From Nocardioides sp. GY 10113 (GTDB taxonomy: Bacteria > Actinomycetota > Actinomycetes > Propionibacteriales > Nocardioidaceae), in contig NZ_STGK01000006.1 in assembly GCF_004919105.1 (NCBI RefSeq), positions 1 to 64,000 of the forward strand: a stretch of 64,000 nucleotides of DNA. The letters are read 5' to 3'. Positions 51,662 to 63,582 of this stretch are shown one piece after another. A program made the position numbers and the translations under genes. Numbering within the stretch: the first letter of the stretch is position 1; every line of letters starts with the position of its first letter. The notes beneath the pieces are model-generated. The model made no database searches and had not been told where the DNA came from. It saw only the letters and a program-made list of their open reading frames with translations.

Positions 51662-52369
51662 TCAGCCCGCGCGACGCAGCCGGACGACGGTGTCCCGCAC
51701 CTTCATCGGCCCCTCGGGCATCTGCTGCTCGCGCACCGGACTGTCGGCGACCTCGACCTCCCACGGCGAGTCCGGCCCCTCCACACCGAGCGCGGTCAGC
51801 ACCCGGTCGGGCTCGAAGAGCATCCCGTGGCCGTGCGGGCGTCGTACGCCGGAGCTGACGTCGTCGGGGTGGTGGGCGGTGACCAGCAGCCGACCGCCGG
51901 GCGCCACGGCGTCGGCGATGCCCCCGTAGATCGCCGCGAAGTCCTCGACCGGCGTGTGCAGGAAGCTCACGGTGACCAGGTCGAAGGTGGAGCCGGGCAC
52001 CGGGCGCGGGTCGGCCAGCGCGTCGTAGCGCTGCGTGGCGACCCGGTCCTCGACCCCGCGCTCGCGGGCGTGCTCGGCGACCCGGTCCAGCGCGACCGAG
52101 GAGACGTCGACGGCCGTCACCCGCCAGCCGTGCTCGGCCAGCCAGATCGCGTCGCCGCCCTCGCCGCAGGCGACGTCCAGGGCGGTGCCGGGGACCAGGT
52201 CGGCGGCCTGCTCGACGAGCCGCTGGTTCGGGCGGCCGCTCCAGATCCGGTGGTCGGCGGCGTAGCGCTCGTCCCAGGCGTCCGCGCTGAGCAACGCGCG
52301 CTGCTCCTCGAGGGTCTCGGCCTGCGGGTGGTCGTGCTGGTGGTCGTGCTGGTGGTCGTGCTGTGCCAT
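51662..52369 (-). CDS. Class I SAM-dependent methyltransferase
   Basis: 235 residues. The N-terminus is a tandem His-rich tract, HDHQHDHQHDH, unusual and potentially metal-binding. The SAM-binding GTALDVACGEGGDAIWLA is followed by VTAVDVSSVAL and DLVTVSFLHTP. The overall type is tellurite/thiopurine-methyltransferase-like (TehB/TPMT), often tied to metalloid or xenobiotic detoxification. The His tract is encoded by three 12-bp units (52327-52364). A 22-bp palindrome of MerR-operator type lies just upstream (52383-52404). Confidence 0.88.
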   Translation of the reverse strand: MAQHDHQHDHQHDHPQAETLEEQRALLSADAWDERYAADHRIWSGRPNQRLVEQAADLVPGTALDVACGEGGDAIWLAEHGWRVTAVDVSSVALDRVAEHARERGVEDRVATQRYDALADPRPVPGSTFDLVTVSFLHTPVEDFAAIYGGIADAVAPGGRLLVTAHHPDDVSSGVRRPHGHGMLFEPDRVLTALGVEGPDSPWEVEVADSPVREQQMPEGPMKVRDTVVRLRRAG

Positions 52370-52382
52370 GGCACCACTCTCC

Positions 52383-52404
52383 GACTTCACCTCAAGGTGA
52401 AGTC
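52383..52404. promoter_or_regulatory. Perfect 10-bp-arm palindrome upstream of the methyltransferase
   Basis: GACTTCACCT-CA-AGGTGAAGTC, 14 bp upstream of the methyltransferase ATG (minus strand). Size and symmetry resemble MerR-family operators, which sit in over-long -35/-10 spacers; the regulator is not in the window. Confidence 0.55.
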
Positions 52405-52435
52405 AAGCCGCGACACGCGCGCCGGCGGGCGGCGG

Positions 52436-52509
52436 TGCCCCCACTGGGATTCGAACCCAGACTGAAGCGTTTTTAAGACGCCTTCCTCTGCCGGTTGGGA
52501 CATGGGGGC
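52436..52509 (-). tRNA. tRNA with anticodon UAA (Leu), short variable loop
   Basis: 74 nt on the minus strand. Acceptor GCCCCCA/TGGGGGC, D-arm TCC/GGA with GG in the loop, anticodon stem GGCGT/ACGCT with loop CTTAAAA, T-arm CTGGG-TTCGAAT-CCCAG, discriminator A; CC but not A follows. The anticodon at positions 34-36 is TAA, reading UUA (leucine). The variable loop is only 5 nt (TCAGT), whereas bacterial leucine tRNAs normally have a long variable arm. It lies between the methyltransferase and the peptide deformylase gene. Confidence 0.85.
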
Positions 52510-52548
52510 CGCTCGGGCACGAGCGTGCCAGAGACTGTCGGGGAGCGG

Positions 52549-53148
52549 TCAGAGATAGGTCTGCCGCGGGTGGATCGCGTGCGCGCCGGCGACGCGGTCC
52601 AGGAACAGGAACCCGTCGGTGTGGTCGATCTCGTGCTGCAGCGCGCGGGCCTCGAAGGCGTCGGTGGCCACCGTGACCTCCTCGCCGGTGCCCGGGATCT
52701 GGCCGCGGACGGTGATCCGCGAGGGCCGCTTCACGTCGCCGGTGAAGTCGGGGACGCTCATGCAGCCCTCCCGCGCCTTCTCGTTGCGGCTGGAGGCGAC
52801 CACCTCGGCGTTGCAGAGCGCGAAGGTGCCGTGGTGGGTGCGCGTCTTGGGGTGCTCGGAGACGTCGACGCAGAACACCCGCACACCGACGCCCACCTGA
52901 TTGGCGGCCAGGCCGACGCAGCCCGGGCTGACCCGCATGGTGGCGACCAGGTCGGCGGCCAACCGGACGACCTCGGGGTCGGTCGGGTCGACGTCGGCGC
53001 CGCGGGTGGAGAGCACGTCGGCGGGCGCCGTCACGACCGCGCGGATCGCGCCCTCGACACCCAGCTCGGCCTCCGTCCAGCCGGCCAGCCGGGCGCTGCC
53101 CGCGGCGAGGACCTCCGCAGTGGGCTCGGGGGTCGACGCAGGGCTCAC
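52549..53148 (-). CDS. def: Peptide deformylase
   Basis: 199 residues. The three deformylase motifs are intact: GCVGLAANQVG (GxGxAAxQ-like), EGCMSVP (EGCxS, metal Cys) and HEIDHTDG (HExxH). It removes formyl from nascent proteins. It has an N-terminal extension of about 45 residues (AEVLAAGSARLAG), and GCVGLAANQ departs slightly from the GPGLAAPQ-like consensus, so it may be the secondary of several deformylases usual in actinobacteria. GTG at 53148 overlaps the ACT-protein stop (GTGA). Confidence 0.9.
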   Translation of the reverse strand: MSPASTPEPTAEVLAAGSARLAGWTEAELGVEGAIRAVVTAPADVLSTRGADVDPTDPEVVRLAADLVATMRVSPGCVGLAANQVGVGVRVFCVDVSEHPKTRTHHGTFALCNAEVVASSRNEKAREGCMSVPDFTGDVKRPSRITVRGQIPGTGEEVTVATDAFEARALQHEIDHTDGFLFLDRVAGAHAIHPRQTYL

Positions 53149-53669
53149 AGCTCGTCGGCCTCCACCGGGCGCAGGGAGGCGTGCACCCCGACCCGCTCGG
53201 CGGCGGCCTTGATCGCGCCCTCGACGGCGCCGGCGTCGGCGTCCGCGGGCAGGTCGAGCTCGGCGACCAGCAGGTAGAGCTCGCCGGCCAGGCGGGTGGT
53301 CAGGTCGGTGATGTTGCCGCCGACGGCCGCGACCTGCGCGACCACCTCGGAGACGATGCCGGGCCGGTCGCCACCGTGCACGGTGAGCACCCAGGCGGAC
53401 CCGGCGGCGGCCGGGGTCGGCTCGTCGCGCACCGGACGGACCGAGACGTCCAGGTCGCCGCCGGCGGCCAGCGGCGCCAGCGCCTCCTCGATCCGGGCGC
53501 TGTCGGCGGCGCCGCGGCACAGCAGCATCATCGCGAAGTGGCCGCGCAGCAGGGTCATCGTCGAGTCCTCGATGTTGAGGCCCAGGCCGGCGAGACCCGC
53601 GGTGGTGTCGGCGATGATGCCCGGACGGTCGTGCCCGAGGACGGTGACGGCGTGCAGTTCGGTGCTCAC
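53145..53669 (-). CDS. Tandem ACT-domain protein (GcvR-like)
   Basis: 174 residues forming two ACT domains: HAVTVLGHDRPGIIADTTAGLAGLGLNI (1-80) and VLTVHGGDRPGIVSEVVAQVAAVGGNI (95-174). The GcvR-type double-ACT family is linked to sensing of small molecules such as glycine or serine, but here only the arrangement is visible. GTG at 53669; the stop overlaps the deformylase start (GTGA, 53145-53148), so they are coupled, a neighbour pairing seen elsewhere in actinobacteria. Confidence 0.85.
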   Translation of the reverse strand: MSTELHAVTVLGHDRPGIIADTTAGLAGLGLNIEDSTMTLLRGHFAMMLLCRGAADSARIEEALAPLAAGGDLDVSVRPVRDEPTPAAAGSAWVLTVHGGDRPGIVSEVVAQVAAVGGNITDLTTRLAGELYLLVAELDLPADADAGAVEGAIKAAAERVGVHASLRPVEADEL

Positions 53670-53758
53670 CGGTCCATCCTCTCAGGAGCGCCCGGCCGAT
53701 CCGGCCACCGCCCGCTGGGCCGAGACCGCGCCCGCCGCCCGCCCGCAGCACCGCGCGG

Positions 53759-54688
53759 TCAGTCGACCAACGACCAGGCGATCCCGTCGAGGATGTCGGT
53801 CTCCGCGACGCGGAGCTCCGGTACCGCGACCCGGCGCAGCACCCGGGAGAGGATCAGCGCGCCGGCGTCGATCACGTCGGCGCGACCGGGGTGCATCCAG
53901 GGCAGCGCGCGGCGCTCGGCCACCGTCATCGCCAGCAGCCGCTCCACCTGCGCCTGGACCTCGGGCACCGGCAGCAGGGCGCCGTCGATCACCCCCGGGT
54001 CGTACGCCGTCAGGTCGAGCACGCCCGCGGCGATGGTCGTGATGGTGCCGGCCACGCCGACCACCGTCGCGGCGGAGGCGGGGTCGATCCCGCTCGCTTC
54101 GCGCGCGGCGTCCAGTGCCACGTCGATGTCGGCCACGCAGGCGGCGATCTGCTCGGGCGTCGCCGGGTCGCCGCCGAGGCGCCGCTCGTGCAGGCGGACC
54201 GAGCCGATGTCCATCGAGAAGGCAGCGCCGGGAGCCGCACCGGGTCCGGCCGCCGGGTCGCCGAGGATCAGCTCGGTGGAGCCGCCGCCGATGTCGACCA
54301 CCAGGGTCGGCGCGGCGAGATCCGCCGCGCCGCGCGTCGCGCCGGCGAACGCGAGCCGCGCCTCCTCCGCGCCGGAGAGGACCTCGGGCTCGATGCCGAG
54401 TCGCTCGCGCACGCCGGCGGTGAACTCCGCGGCGTTGGCCGCGTCGCGGGTCGCCGAGGTCGCACAGAAACGGACCCGGGTCGCGCCCTCGCGGCGGATC
54501 AGGTCGGCGTACTCGTCGATGGCGGCGAACGCCCGGTCCAGCGCCTCCGGCGCCAGCACGCCGGTGGCGTCGACGCCCTGACCGAGCCGCACCATCCGCA
54601 TCTCGCGGACGGCCACCTCCGGCACGGCGCCGATCAGCAGCTTGATGGTGTTGGTGCCGCAGTCGATCGCGGCGACCGTCTCACTCAC
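53759..54688 (-). CDS. ppx: Ppx/GppA family exopolyphosphatase
   Basis: 309 residues, the short single-module form. ASKHA-type phosphate loop: AAIDCGTNTIKLLI and VVDIGGGSTELI; further EVLSGAEEARLAFAG and VVGVAGTITTIAAG. It hydrolyses polyphosphate ends or pppGpp; specificity of the short actinobacterial form (Ppx2-like) is not settled. GTG at 54688 overlaps the DUF501 stop by 8 nt. It is last of the eno-ftsB-DUF501-ppx operon, the same order as Rv1023-Rv1026. Confidence 0.92.
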   Translation of the reverse strand: MSETVAAIDCGTNTIKLLIGAVPEVAVREMRMVRLGQGVDATGVLAPEALDRAFAAIDEYADLIRREGATRVRFCATSATRDAANAAEFTAGVRERLGIEPEVLSGAEEARLAFAGATRGAADLAAPTLVVDIGGGSTELILGDPAAGPGAAPGAAFSMDIGSVRLHERRLGGDPATPEQIAACVADIDVALDAAREASGIDPASAATVVGVAGTITTIAAGVLDLTAYDPGVIDGALLPVPEVQAQVERLLAMTVAERRALPWMHPGRADVIDAGALILSRVLRRVAVPELRVAETDILDGIAWSLVD

Positions 54689-55229
54689 CCGCGGGCGCGG
54701 TCGCCTCGGCCGGATCCACGCACGGCCCCTTGGCCCACCAGTCGCCGAGGATCGCCAGCACCTCGTCGCCGAGCGGGTTGACGCCCGGACCGGCGGCCAG
54801 GGCGTGCGCGGCCAGCACGTGCAGGCACTTGACGCGGTCCGGCATCCCGCCGGCGGAGATACCGTCGATCTCGGGGACGTCGAGCTCGCAGGCGGCGCCG
54901 ATCGCGGCGCGGTCGGCCAGGTACGACTCGTGCGCTGCCCGGTAGGCGGCGGCCAGCTCGGGGTCGGTACCGAGCCGGTCCTGCATCTCCTTCATCAGCC
55001 CGGACGCCTCGAGCGTGCCGATCCGCGAGTTCACGCGCGGGCAGGTGAGGTAGTACGTCGTGGGGAACGGCGTGCCGTTGGGCAGCCGCGGCTCGGTGAC
55101 GACCACGGACGGGTTGCCGCAGGCGCACCGGTGACCGATGCCGTGCACCCCCCGGGGCGGCCGGCCGAGCTGGGCGGTGATCACCGCCGCGTCGTCGGCC
55201 GAGAAGCCGGGGTCCTTGCTCATCGTCAC
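54681..55229 (-). CDS. DUF501 domain protein
   Basis: 182 residues: VITAQLGRPPRGVHGIGHRCACG, a Cys/His-rich first half (CACGNPSVV), PTTYYLTCP, and SAGGMPDRVKCLHVLAAHALA. Single-copy actinobacterial DUF501 family, function unknown, always between ftsB and ppx. GTG at 55229 overlaps the ftsB stop (GTGA); ATG at 55223 is the other possible start. Confidence 0.9.
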   Translation of the reverse strand: MTMSKDPGFSADDAAVITAQLGRPPRGVHGIGHRCACGNPSVVVTEPRLPNGTPFPTTYYLTCPRVNSRIGTLEASGLMKEMQDRLGTDPELAAAYRAAHESYLADRAAIGAACELDVPEIDGISAGGMPDRVKCLHVLAAHALAAGPGVNPLGDEVLAILGDWWAKGPCVDPAEATAPAGE

Positions 55230-55840
55230 TCTCCCAGGTCCCCTGCCGGGGCCGTGATCTTCTTGCGGGGCGGGTCAGGGATCCGCGTCGGTGGGTTCCC
55301 GGCGACCTCGGTCGAGGCCCACATCTCGTCGTACCAGGCGGGCTCCTCGTGCTGGCCCACCGAGTCCGGGTCGGAGAGCTCGACGGTGGCGTCGAGCGGG
55401 TTGCCGTCCTTGTCGACCACCACGTACGGCGTCTCGCCCCTCGCCACGTAGCCGAAGCGCGCTCGGGCCTGCTGGGCGACGAAGGCGGGGTCCGTCCAGC
55501 GCTCCTTCTCCCGCTCCAGCGAGTCGATGGCGCTCTCCCGCTCCGCGATCTGCGCCTCGACGGCGTCGATCTGGCTGCGCTGCTGCAGGTAGGCGCGCAG
55601 CGAGGAGGCGTAGGAGACCGCGAGCACCGCCAGCACCAGCACCAGCACGGCGGCCCGGCCGGTCAGCCGGGTGCGTCGCTTCTCCTCGGCCTTCGCCGCC
55701 GTCCGCGTCGCGGCCTCGGCGACCACCCGGTCGCGCTGCGCCCGGCGGTCGGCGGACGGCGCCGACGAACGCGAGCCACCCGGGCCCGAGCGCCCCCGCG
55801 GGGATCGCCCGGGTGCCCGGTTGCGACGTTCGTCGGCCAT
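55226..55840 (-). CDS. ftsB: Septum formation initiator FtsB/DivIC family protein
   Basis: 204 residues. A basic Ser/Arg-rich cytoplasmic N-terminus (about 1-60), one membrane helix (AAVLVLVLAVLAVSYASSLRAYL), a coiled coil (SQIDAVEAQIAERESAIDSLEREKERW) and the family ARARFGYVARGETPY, then a Pro-rich outer tail. FtsB-type proteins join FtsL and FtsQ in the divisome. Encoded 36 bp after eno, as in mycobacteria. Confidence 0.92.
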   Translation of the reverse strand: MADERRNRAPGRSPRGRSGPGGSRSSAPSADRRAQRDRVVAEAATRTAAKAEEKRRTRLTGRAAVLVLVLAVLAVSYASSLRAYLQQRSQIDAVEAQIAERESAIDSLEREKERWTDPAFVAQQARARFGYVARGETPYVVVDKDGNPLDATVELSDPDSVGQHEEPAWYDEMWASTEVAGNPPTRIPDPPRKKITAPAGDLGE

Positions 55841-55876
55841 CGGCCCTCCGCCCCGTGCTCCGTCAGCCCTGTGCCG

Positions 55877-59902
<4,026 letters not shown>

Positions 59903-59903
59903 T

Positions 59904-59947
59904 CACGGGCCGCCGTCGATGACTCCGGTCGTCGGCGGCGGCCCGTG
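59904..59947. terminator. 12-bp-stem terminator after the helicase
   Basis: CACGGGCCGCCG (59904-59915) pairs with CGGCGGCCCGTG (59936-59947); loop 20 nt. It lies 16 bp after the helicase stop. Confidence 0.65.
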
Positions 59948-59993
59948 TCGTTGGCGGGCTGCCTGGGTGCGCCGCGCGCGGCCAGGCCTGCGC

Positions 59994-60045
59994 TGGGTCG
60001 TGTGCCCGACGCCTACCTATGGGTCGCTCTCAGGCACACGACCCA
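59994..60045. repeat. Solitary copy of the 50-bp palindromic element
   Basis: Arms TGGGTCGTGTGCC (59994-60006) and GGCACACGACCCA (60033-60045) around a 26-nt loop. Read on the minus strand the loop starts TGAGA and has ATAG at position 13-16, exactly as in the 46570-47051 array copies; the rest of the loop differs. It lies between two convergent genes, 9 bp before the transpeptidase stop. Confidence 0.9.
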
Positions 60046-60054
60046 AGCCACCGG

Positions 60055-60843
60055 TCAGGCCGTGACGACGACCGTCGTGCCCTCGGGGGCGAAGCGCCAC
60101 AGCGCCACCGCGTCGGCGCGGGCCTGGCGGATGCACCCGTGCGAGCGGGGCGACCCGAGCTCGGCCCGCGTCTGCAACGGCCGACCATCCTTGACCGGGA
60201 TCGTGTGGAAGCCGATCGCCGCCCCGCTGGTGCCCTGGGTGAACCGGACGAAGTACTCCATCGTCCCCGAGTCGTCGATGCCGATCGCGTGCCGGGATCT
60301 CGAGTACACCGCGTAGGTGCCCGGGAAGAGGTTGTCCAGGGTGCTGCCCGAGACCGGGTAGGTGCGGACCACGGCGTCCCCGTCGGCGCCGGACTCCACC
60401 AGCCAGACCCGCTGCCGGCTCTCGCTGAAGACGACCCGGGTGCCGGTCCCCGACCCCTCCGGCAGCGGCGACCCCTCGGCGGTGCTCGCGTCGGGCCCGT
60501 CCGGCGCGGCGGGCTCGTCGACCTCCGCCGGGTCGGCGGCGTCCGCTGCCCCGGTCGCGCCGGCTGACCCGTTCGCCTCCGCGGGCTCCGCGGAACGTCC
60601 CCCGGAGCGCCCCTCCGGGGCGGTGCGCTGCGGCGTGGGCGTGTCGACCTCGGCGCCGCCGGACCCCTCGGTCACCGAGATCGGCTGGGCGACGACGCCG
60701 GCCTCGTCGGTCGGGTACAGGCCGAGCGCGCCCAACAGCGCGACCACGGTCACCGCGGCCGCCAGCAGGGCCACGCCGATCCGCCCGTAGCGCGGGCGGA
60801 CCTCTGCCCGGTGGCTGCCGCGGGTCGGACGTGCGCGCCTCAC
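60055..60843 (-). CDS. L,D-transpeptidase (YkuD domain), secreted
   Basis: 262 residues. A basic N-terminus and membrane/signal helix (IGVALLAAAVTVVALLGALG) are followed by a long Pro/Ala/Glu-rich linker and a C-terminal YkuD domain with the catalytic SHGCIR (PRSHGCIRQARA) and upstream HTIPV. It cross-links peptidoglycan 3-3 bonds or attaches partners to it. It is immediately downstream of the ParA gene (10 bp between), so co-transcribed. Confidence 0.88.
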   Translation of the reverse strand: MRRARPTRGSHRAEVRPRYGRIGVALLAAAVTVVALLGALGLYPTDEAGVVAQPISVTEGSGGAEVDTPTPQRTAPEGRSGGRSAEPAEANGSAGATGAADAADPAEVDEPAAPDGPDASTAEGSPLPEGSGTGTRVVFSESRQRVWLVESGADGDAVVRTYPVSGSTLDNLFPGTYAVYSRSRHAIGIDDSGTMEYFVRFTQGTSGAAIGFHTIPVKDGRPLQTRAELGSPRSHGCIRQARADAVALWRFAPEGTTVVVTA

Positions 60844-60853
60844 CCGACCGCGC

Positions 60854-61651
60854 TCAGCGCGTCGCTCGCGCCAGCAGGTTCGACGCCACCTCGCGGTAGG
60901 CCTTCGCCCCCTTGCTGGTCCTGCTGGTGGCCAGGATCGAGCGGCCGGCCGCGGGGGCCTCCGCGAACTTGATCGTCTTCGGGATCGGCGGCTCCACGAC
61001 CTCGAGGTCGTAGGTCTCCGCGATCGTTTCGAGCACCGCCCGGGCGTGGTTGGTGCGTCCGTCGTACAGCGTCGGCAGCACGCCCCAGACCGCGAGTCCG
61101 CGGTTGGTGAAGCGGCGTACGTCGTGGACGGTGTCGAGCAGCTGACCCACCCCGCGGTGGGAGAGCGTCTCGCACTGCAGCGGCACCAGCACCCCGTCGG
61201 CGGCGGTCAGCGCCGCCACGGTGAGGACGCCCAGCGACGGCGGGCAGTCCAGCAGCACCCAGTCGTAGGCGCGGCCGGAGGCGGCCAGGTCCTCCAGCAC
61301 CCCGCGCATCACGTGCTCGCGGCCGGTCCGGGTCAGCAGGTCCGCCTCGGCCCGGGCCAGCTCGATGGTGGCCGGCAGCAGGTCGACGCCGTCCTCGGTC
61401 TCGATGATCACCTCGGCGGGGTCCGAGCCCTTGGTCAGCACCTGGTGCACCGACAGCTCGAGGTCCTCGGGGTCGATGCCGAGCGAGAACGTCAGGCAGG
61501 CCTGCGGGTCGAGGTCGACCAGCAGCACCGACTGGCCGAGCTCGGCCAGCGCCGCGCCGATCGAGGCGACGCTGGTCGTCTTCGCCACGCCACCCTTCTG
61601 GTTGGCGACGGCGAGAACGGTGGGGCCGACCACGGCGGGCTGTGCGTTCAT
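60854..61651 (-). CDS. ParA family ATPase
   Basis: 265 residues. Deviant Walker A NQKGGVAKTTS (signature Lys intact; Ala replaces Gly before KTT), VDLDPQACLTFSLG, LLDCPPSLGVLTVAAL and VLPTLYDGRTNHARAV. A chromosome- or cargo-positioning ATPase; no parB lies beside it, so it is an orphan ParA, as common in mycobacteria (Rv3213c-like, which likewise lies near rhlE). It is co-transcribed with an L,D-transpeptidase, hinting at a cell-envelope position-setting role. Confidence 0.88.
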   Translation of the reverse strand: MNAQPAVVGPTVLAVANQKGGVAKTTSVASIGAALAELGQSVLLVDLDPQACLTFSLGIDPEDLELSVHQVLTKGSDPAEVIIETEDGVDLLPATIELARAEADLLTRTGREHVMRGVLEDLAASGRAYDWVLLDCPPSLGVLTVAALTAADGVLVPLQCETLSHRGVGQLLDTVHDVRRFTNRGLAVWGVLPTLYDGRTNHARAVLETIAETYDLEVVEPPIPKTIKFAEAPAAGRSILATSRTSKGAKAYREVASNLLARATR

Positions 61652-61713
61652 CGAACGCCATCATGCCGGAACCAGCCGCTCACCTGTGGACGTTCGATGC
61701 TTGGATGGTCGGC

Positions 61714-62475
61714 ATGTCGACCGCCCTCATCACCGGCGCCACCGCCGGCATCGGCCACGAGTTCGCCGTCCAGCTCGCCGCACGCGGGGACGACCTCGTC
61801 CTGGTCGCCCGTGACCTGGCCCGACTGGAGTCGGTCGCCGAGGAGCTGCGCACCACCCACCACGTCGGCGTCGAGGTGCTGCCGGCCGACCTCGCCGACC
61901 CCCAGCAGCTCGCCGTGGTCGCGGCCCGCCTCGCCGACCGGGACCGACCGGTCGACCTGCTGGTCAACAACGCCGGGTTCGGGCTGAGGAAGAACTTCCT
62001 GGACAACCCGATCGAGGTCGAGCAGGCGCAGCAGGACGTGCTGGTCCGCGCGGTGCTGCAGCTCAGCCACGCCGCCCTGGGCGGGATGGTCGAGCGGGGC
62101 CACGGCGGCATCATCAACGTGTCGAGCGTCGCCTCGTTCCTCCCCCGCGGCACCTACAGCGCCGCGAAGGCCTGGGTGAACAGCTTCGGATCCTGGGCGA
62201 ACCTGGAGTACGGACCGCGGGGCGTGAAGGTGATGACGCTGTGCCCCGGCTTCGTGAGGACCGAGTTCCACGAGCGCCTGGGCATCGACCGCGACAAGAG
62301 CGCGCCGGCGTTCCTCTGGCTGGAGGCCGACCGACTCGTCCGCGACGCGCTCGCCGACTTCGACAAGGGACGGGCCACGTCGATCCCGTCCAAGCGGTAC
62401 AAGGCGCTGGTGGCCGTGACGCGGGCGGTGCCTCGTTCGGCGCTGGTCCGACTGCAGGGCCTGGGCCGCAAGTAG
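61714..62475 (+). CDS. SDR family oxidoreductase
   Basis: 253 residues. STALITGATAGIGHEFA binds the cofactor, LLVNNAGFG is the NNAG motif, and the catalytic Tyr-Lys is in GTYSAAKAWVN with Ser in INVSSVASF. The substrate is unknown. ATG at 61714; a longer frame begins at 61642 but covers the ParA promoter region. It is followed by a strong terminator, so it forms a single-gene unit. Confidence 0.9.
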   Translation: MSTALITGATAGIGHEFAVQLAARGDDLVLVARDLARLESVAEELRTTHHVGVEVLPADLADPQQLAVVAARLADRDRPVDLLVNNAGFGLRKNFLDNPIEVEQAQQDVLVRAVLQLSHAALGGMVERGHGGIINVSSVASFLPRGTYSAAKAWVNSFGSWANLEYGPRGVKVMTLCPGFVRTEFHERLGIDRDKSAPAFLWLEADRLVRDALADFDKGRATSIPSKRYKALVAVTRAVPRSALVRLQGLGRK

Positions 62476-62491
62476 CGCGACGGTCCGGCGC

Positions 62492-62522
62492 GGGGTGCCG
62501 GCAGGTTTCCTGCCGGCACCCC
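62492..62522. terminator. 14-bp-stem terminator after the SDR gene
   Basis: GGGGTGCCGGCAGG (62492-62505) pairs exactly with CCTGCCGGCACCCC (62509-62522); loop TTT. Confidence 0.8.
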
Positions 62523-62546
62523 TGGACCGTGCTCCCGATCACAGGT

Positions 62547-62566
62547 ATCGTTTGGGCACGAACGAT
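62547..62566. promoter_or_regulatory. Palindrome ATCGTT-N8-AACGAT before the reductase
   Basis: Perfect 6-bp arms (62547-62552 and 62561-62566) with an 8-nt spacer, 16 bp before the reductase start. It could be an operator of a TetR-type regulator; no regulator gene is next to it in the window. Confidence 0.45.
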
Positions 62567-62582
62567 CTACCCAGGAACGGTT

Positions 62583-63563
62583 GTGACCCCCATGACGCTG
62601 ACTGCCGACGCCCCCACGACGAGCGAGCTCGCGACCACGACCGTCGTCACCGCGCTCGAGACGATCGCCGACGACGTGGTGCTGCTGACACTGACCCCCG
62701 CCGACGGCGCCGAGCTGCCGGCCTGGACCGCCGGCGCCCACGTCGACCTTCTGCTGGGCGAGGACCTGGTCCGCCAGTACTCGCTGTGCAGCAGCCCGGC
62801 CGAGCGAGGTCACTACCAGGTCGCCGTGCTCCGCACGCCCGACAGCCGCGGCGGCTCCACCGCCGTGCACGCGCTCACGGAGGGCACCCGCGTCGAGATC
62901 CGCGGCCCCCGCAACAACTTCGACCTGGCCGACAGCCCGCGCTACGTCTTCGTCGCCGGCGGCATCGGGATCACCCCGATCCTGCCGATGATCGAGGCCG
63001 CCGAGGCCGCCGGCGCGGAGTGGGAGCTGCACTACGGCGGCCGGACCAGCGAGTCGATGGCCTTCCGCGACCTGCTCGCCAAGCACGGCGACCGCGTGCA
63101 CCTCGTCCCCCAGGACCGCGCCGGCCTGCTCGATCTGGACTCCGTGCTCGGCCGGCCGCGCCCGGACACGCTGGTCTACTGCTGCGGCCCCGAGCCGCTG
63201 CTCGCAGCGGTCGAGGAGCGCTGCGCCTCGTGGCCGGCCGGCAGCCTGCACCTGGAGCGGTTCGCCGCGAAGGAGCGCGAGGACACCGGCGACGACACCG
63301 CGTTCGACCTGGTCCTCGAGCGGTCCGGGATCACCGTGACCGTCGAGCCCGGCGTGACCGCCTTCGAGGCCATGCGCGCCGCCGGCGTCGGCGTGCTCGG
63401 CTCCTGCCTGGAGGGCGTCTGCGGCACCTGCGAGCAGACCGTGCTCGAGGGTGAGGTCGACCACCGCGACTCCGTCCTCGACGAGGACGAGCAGGCCGCG
63501 AACGACTGCATGATGGTCTGCGTCTCCCGCGCCTGCGGCGCGCGCCTGGTGCTCGACGCCTGA
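62583..63563 (+). CDS. PDR/VanB-type oxygenase reductase (flavin plus [2Fe-2S] ferredoxin)
   Basis: 326 residues. A ferredoxin-reductase barrel with flavin contact RQYSLCSS, a nucleotide-binding domain with VFVAGGIGITPILPMI and VYCCGPEPLL, and a C-terminal plant-type [2Fe-2S] domain CLEGVCGTCEQTVLEG with a later Cys (CMMVCVSRACG). It passes electrons from NAD(P)H to an oxygenase. The cytochrome P450 facing it is the natural candidate partner. GTG at 62583 has AGGAA 5 nt before it and is preferred over ATG 62592. Confidence 0.92.
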   Translation: MTPMTLTADAPTTSELATTTVVTALETIADDVVLLTLTPADGAELPAWTAGAHVDLLLGEDLVRQYSLCSSPAERGHYQVAVLRTPDSRGGSTAVHALTEGTRVEIRGPRNNFDLADSPRYVFVAGGIGITPILPMIEAAEAAGAEWELHYGGRTSESMAFRDLLAKHGDRVHLVPQDRAGLLDLDSVLGRPRPDTLVYCCGPEPLLAAVEERCASWPAGSLHLERFAAKEREDTGDDTAFDLVLERSGITVTVEPGVTAFEAMRAAGVGVLGSCLEGVCGTCEQTVLEGEVDHRDSVLDEDEQAANDCMMVCVSRACGARLVLDA

Positions 63564-63582
63564 GCCGCCACCCAGCGCCATC

